From an uncultured Parabacteroides sp. (GTDB lineage Bacteria > Bacteroidota > Bacteroidia > Bacteroidales > Tannerellaceae): DNA of 56,570 nt. The notes under the pieces are model-generated. The model made no database searches and had not been told where the DNA came from. It worked only from the letters and a program-made list of their open reading frames with translations. The position numbers were made by a program, and so were the translations under genes. This document shows positions 56,526-56,570 of this stretch, in pieces (position 1 is the stretch's first letter; each line of letters begins with the position of its first letter). Where the stretch lies: NCBI RefSeq assembly GCF_905196875.1, contig NZ_CAJJWO010000033.1:1-56570 (forward strand), read 5' to 3'.

Positions 56526-56570
56526 CTACAAAAAAGTGAAATGCGGAAAGATATAGTGATAGAATTGAGT

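Overview
The window is a Bacteroidota chromosome segment, most likely order Bacteroidales (a gut Bacteroides/Parabacteroides-type organism). The signs are three SusC/SusD pairs with STN-domain receptors, FecR/ECF-sigma regulation, Ser-type sulfatases, -7 elements of the TAnnTTTG type, and the gene order rimP-nusA-infB-cvpA-sufBCD. The genus is not certain from sequence alone.

Layout. (1) 112-2830, minus strand: rnhB, a VanZ-like gene, sufS and a small membrane protein. (2) 3115-20478, minus strand: a 17 kb polysaccharide utilization locus (PUL A) in transcription order FecR anti-sigma, SusC, SusD, sulfatase, GH2, sulfatase, GH20, GH2, GH16. It fits degradation of sulfated galactose/N-acetylhexosamine glycans such as mucin O-glycans or keratan-type chains. 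(3) 20804-28255, plus strand: divergent PUL B with a headless FecR, SusC, SusD and a GH29 fucosidase. (4) 28400-38718, plus strand: PUL C with ECF sigma, FecR, SusC, SusD and a DUF5107/TPR protein, then an orphan ECF sigma gene at 38876. (5) 39442-49388, minus strand: GNAT and VOC genes, then the housekeeping run rimP-nusA-infB-cvpA-sufB-sufC-sufD. (6) 49533-53177, plus strand: a TPP-riboswitch thiamine operon (TonB-dependent receptor, PnuT, thiamine pyrophosphokinase). (7) 53284-56448, minus strand: two tandem paralogous small proteins of unknown function and a DUF3868/DUF3575 pair of the kind found at fimbrial loci.

The most interesting spot is the junction of PULs A and B. FecR-A is intact on the minus strand. 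FecR-B on the plus strand lacks its N-terminal sigma-binding domain. The two genes share a perfect 44-bp inverted repeat (20237-20280 and 20804-20847) exactly at the domain boundary and in the same reading frame. Inverting the 523 bp between the repeats would move the anti-sigma domain, the start codon and any promoter in that segment from FecR-A to FecR-B. It would make a 314-residue FecR-B, the same length as FecR-A. This is a candidate DNA-inversion switch choosing which of two divergent PULs is wired to a sigma factor. A decayed duplication is the main alternative.

Other structure includes two in-operon tandem arrays of hairpin-forming repeats (42-bp units at 6672-6867, 23-bp units at 42505-42597), a conserved G6-loop hairpin in the leaders of susC-A and susC-B, and a strong hairpin after every susD. 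The PUL block lies between sufBCD and sufS, genes that are usually neighbours.
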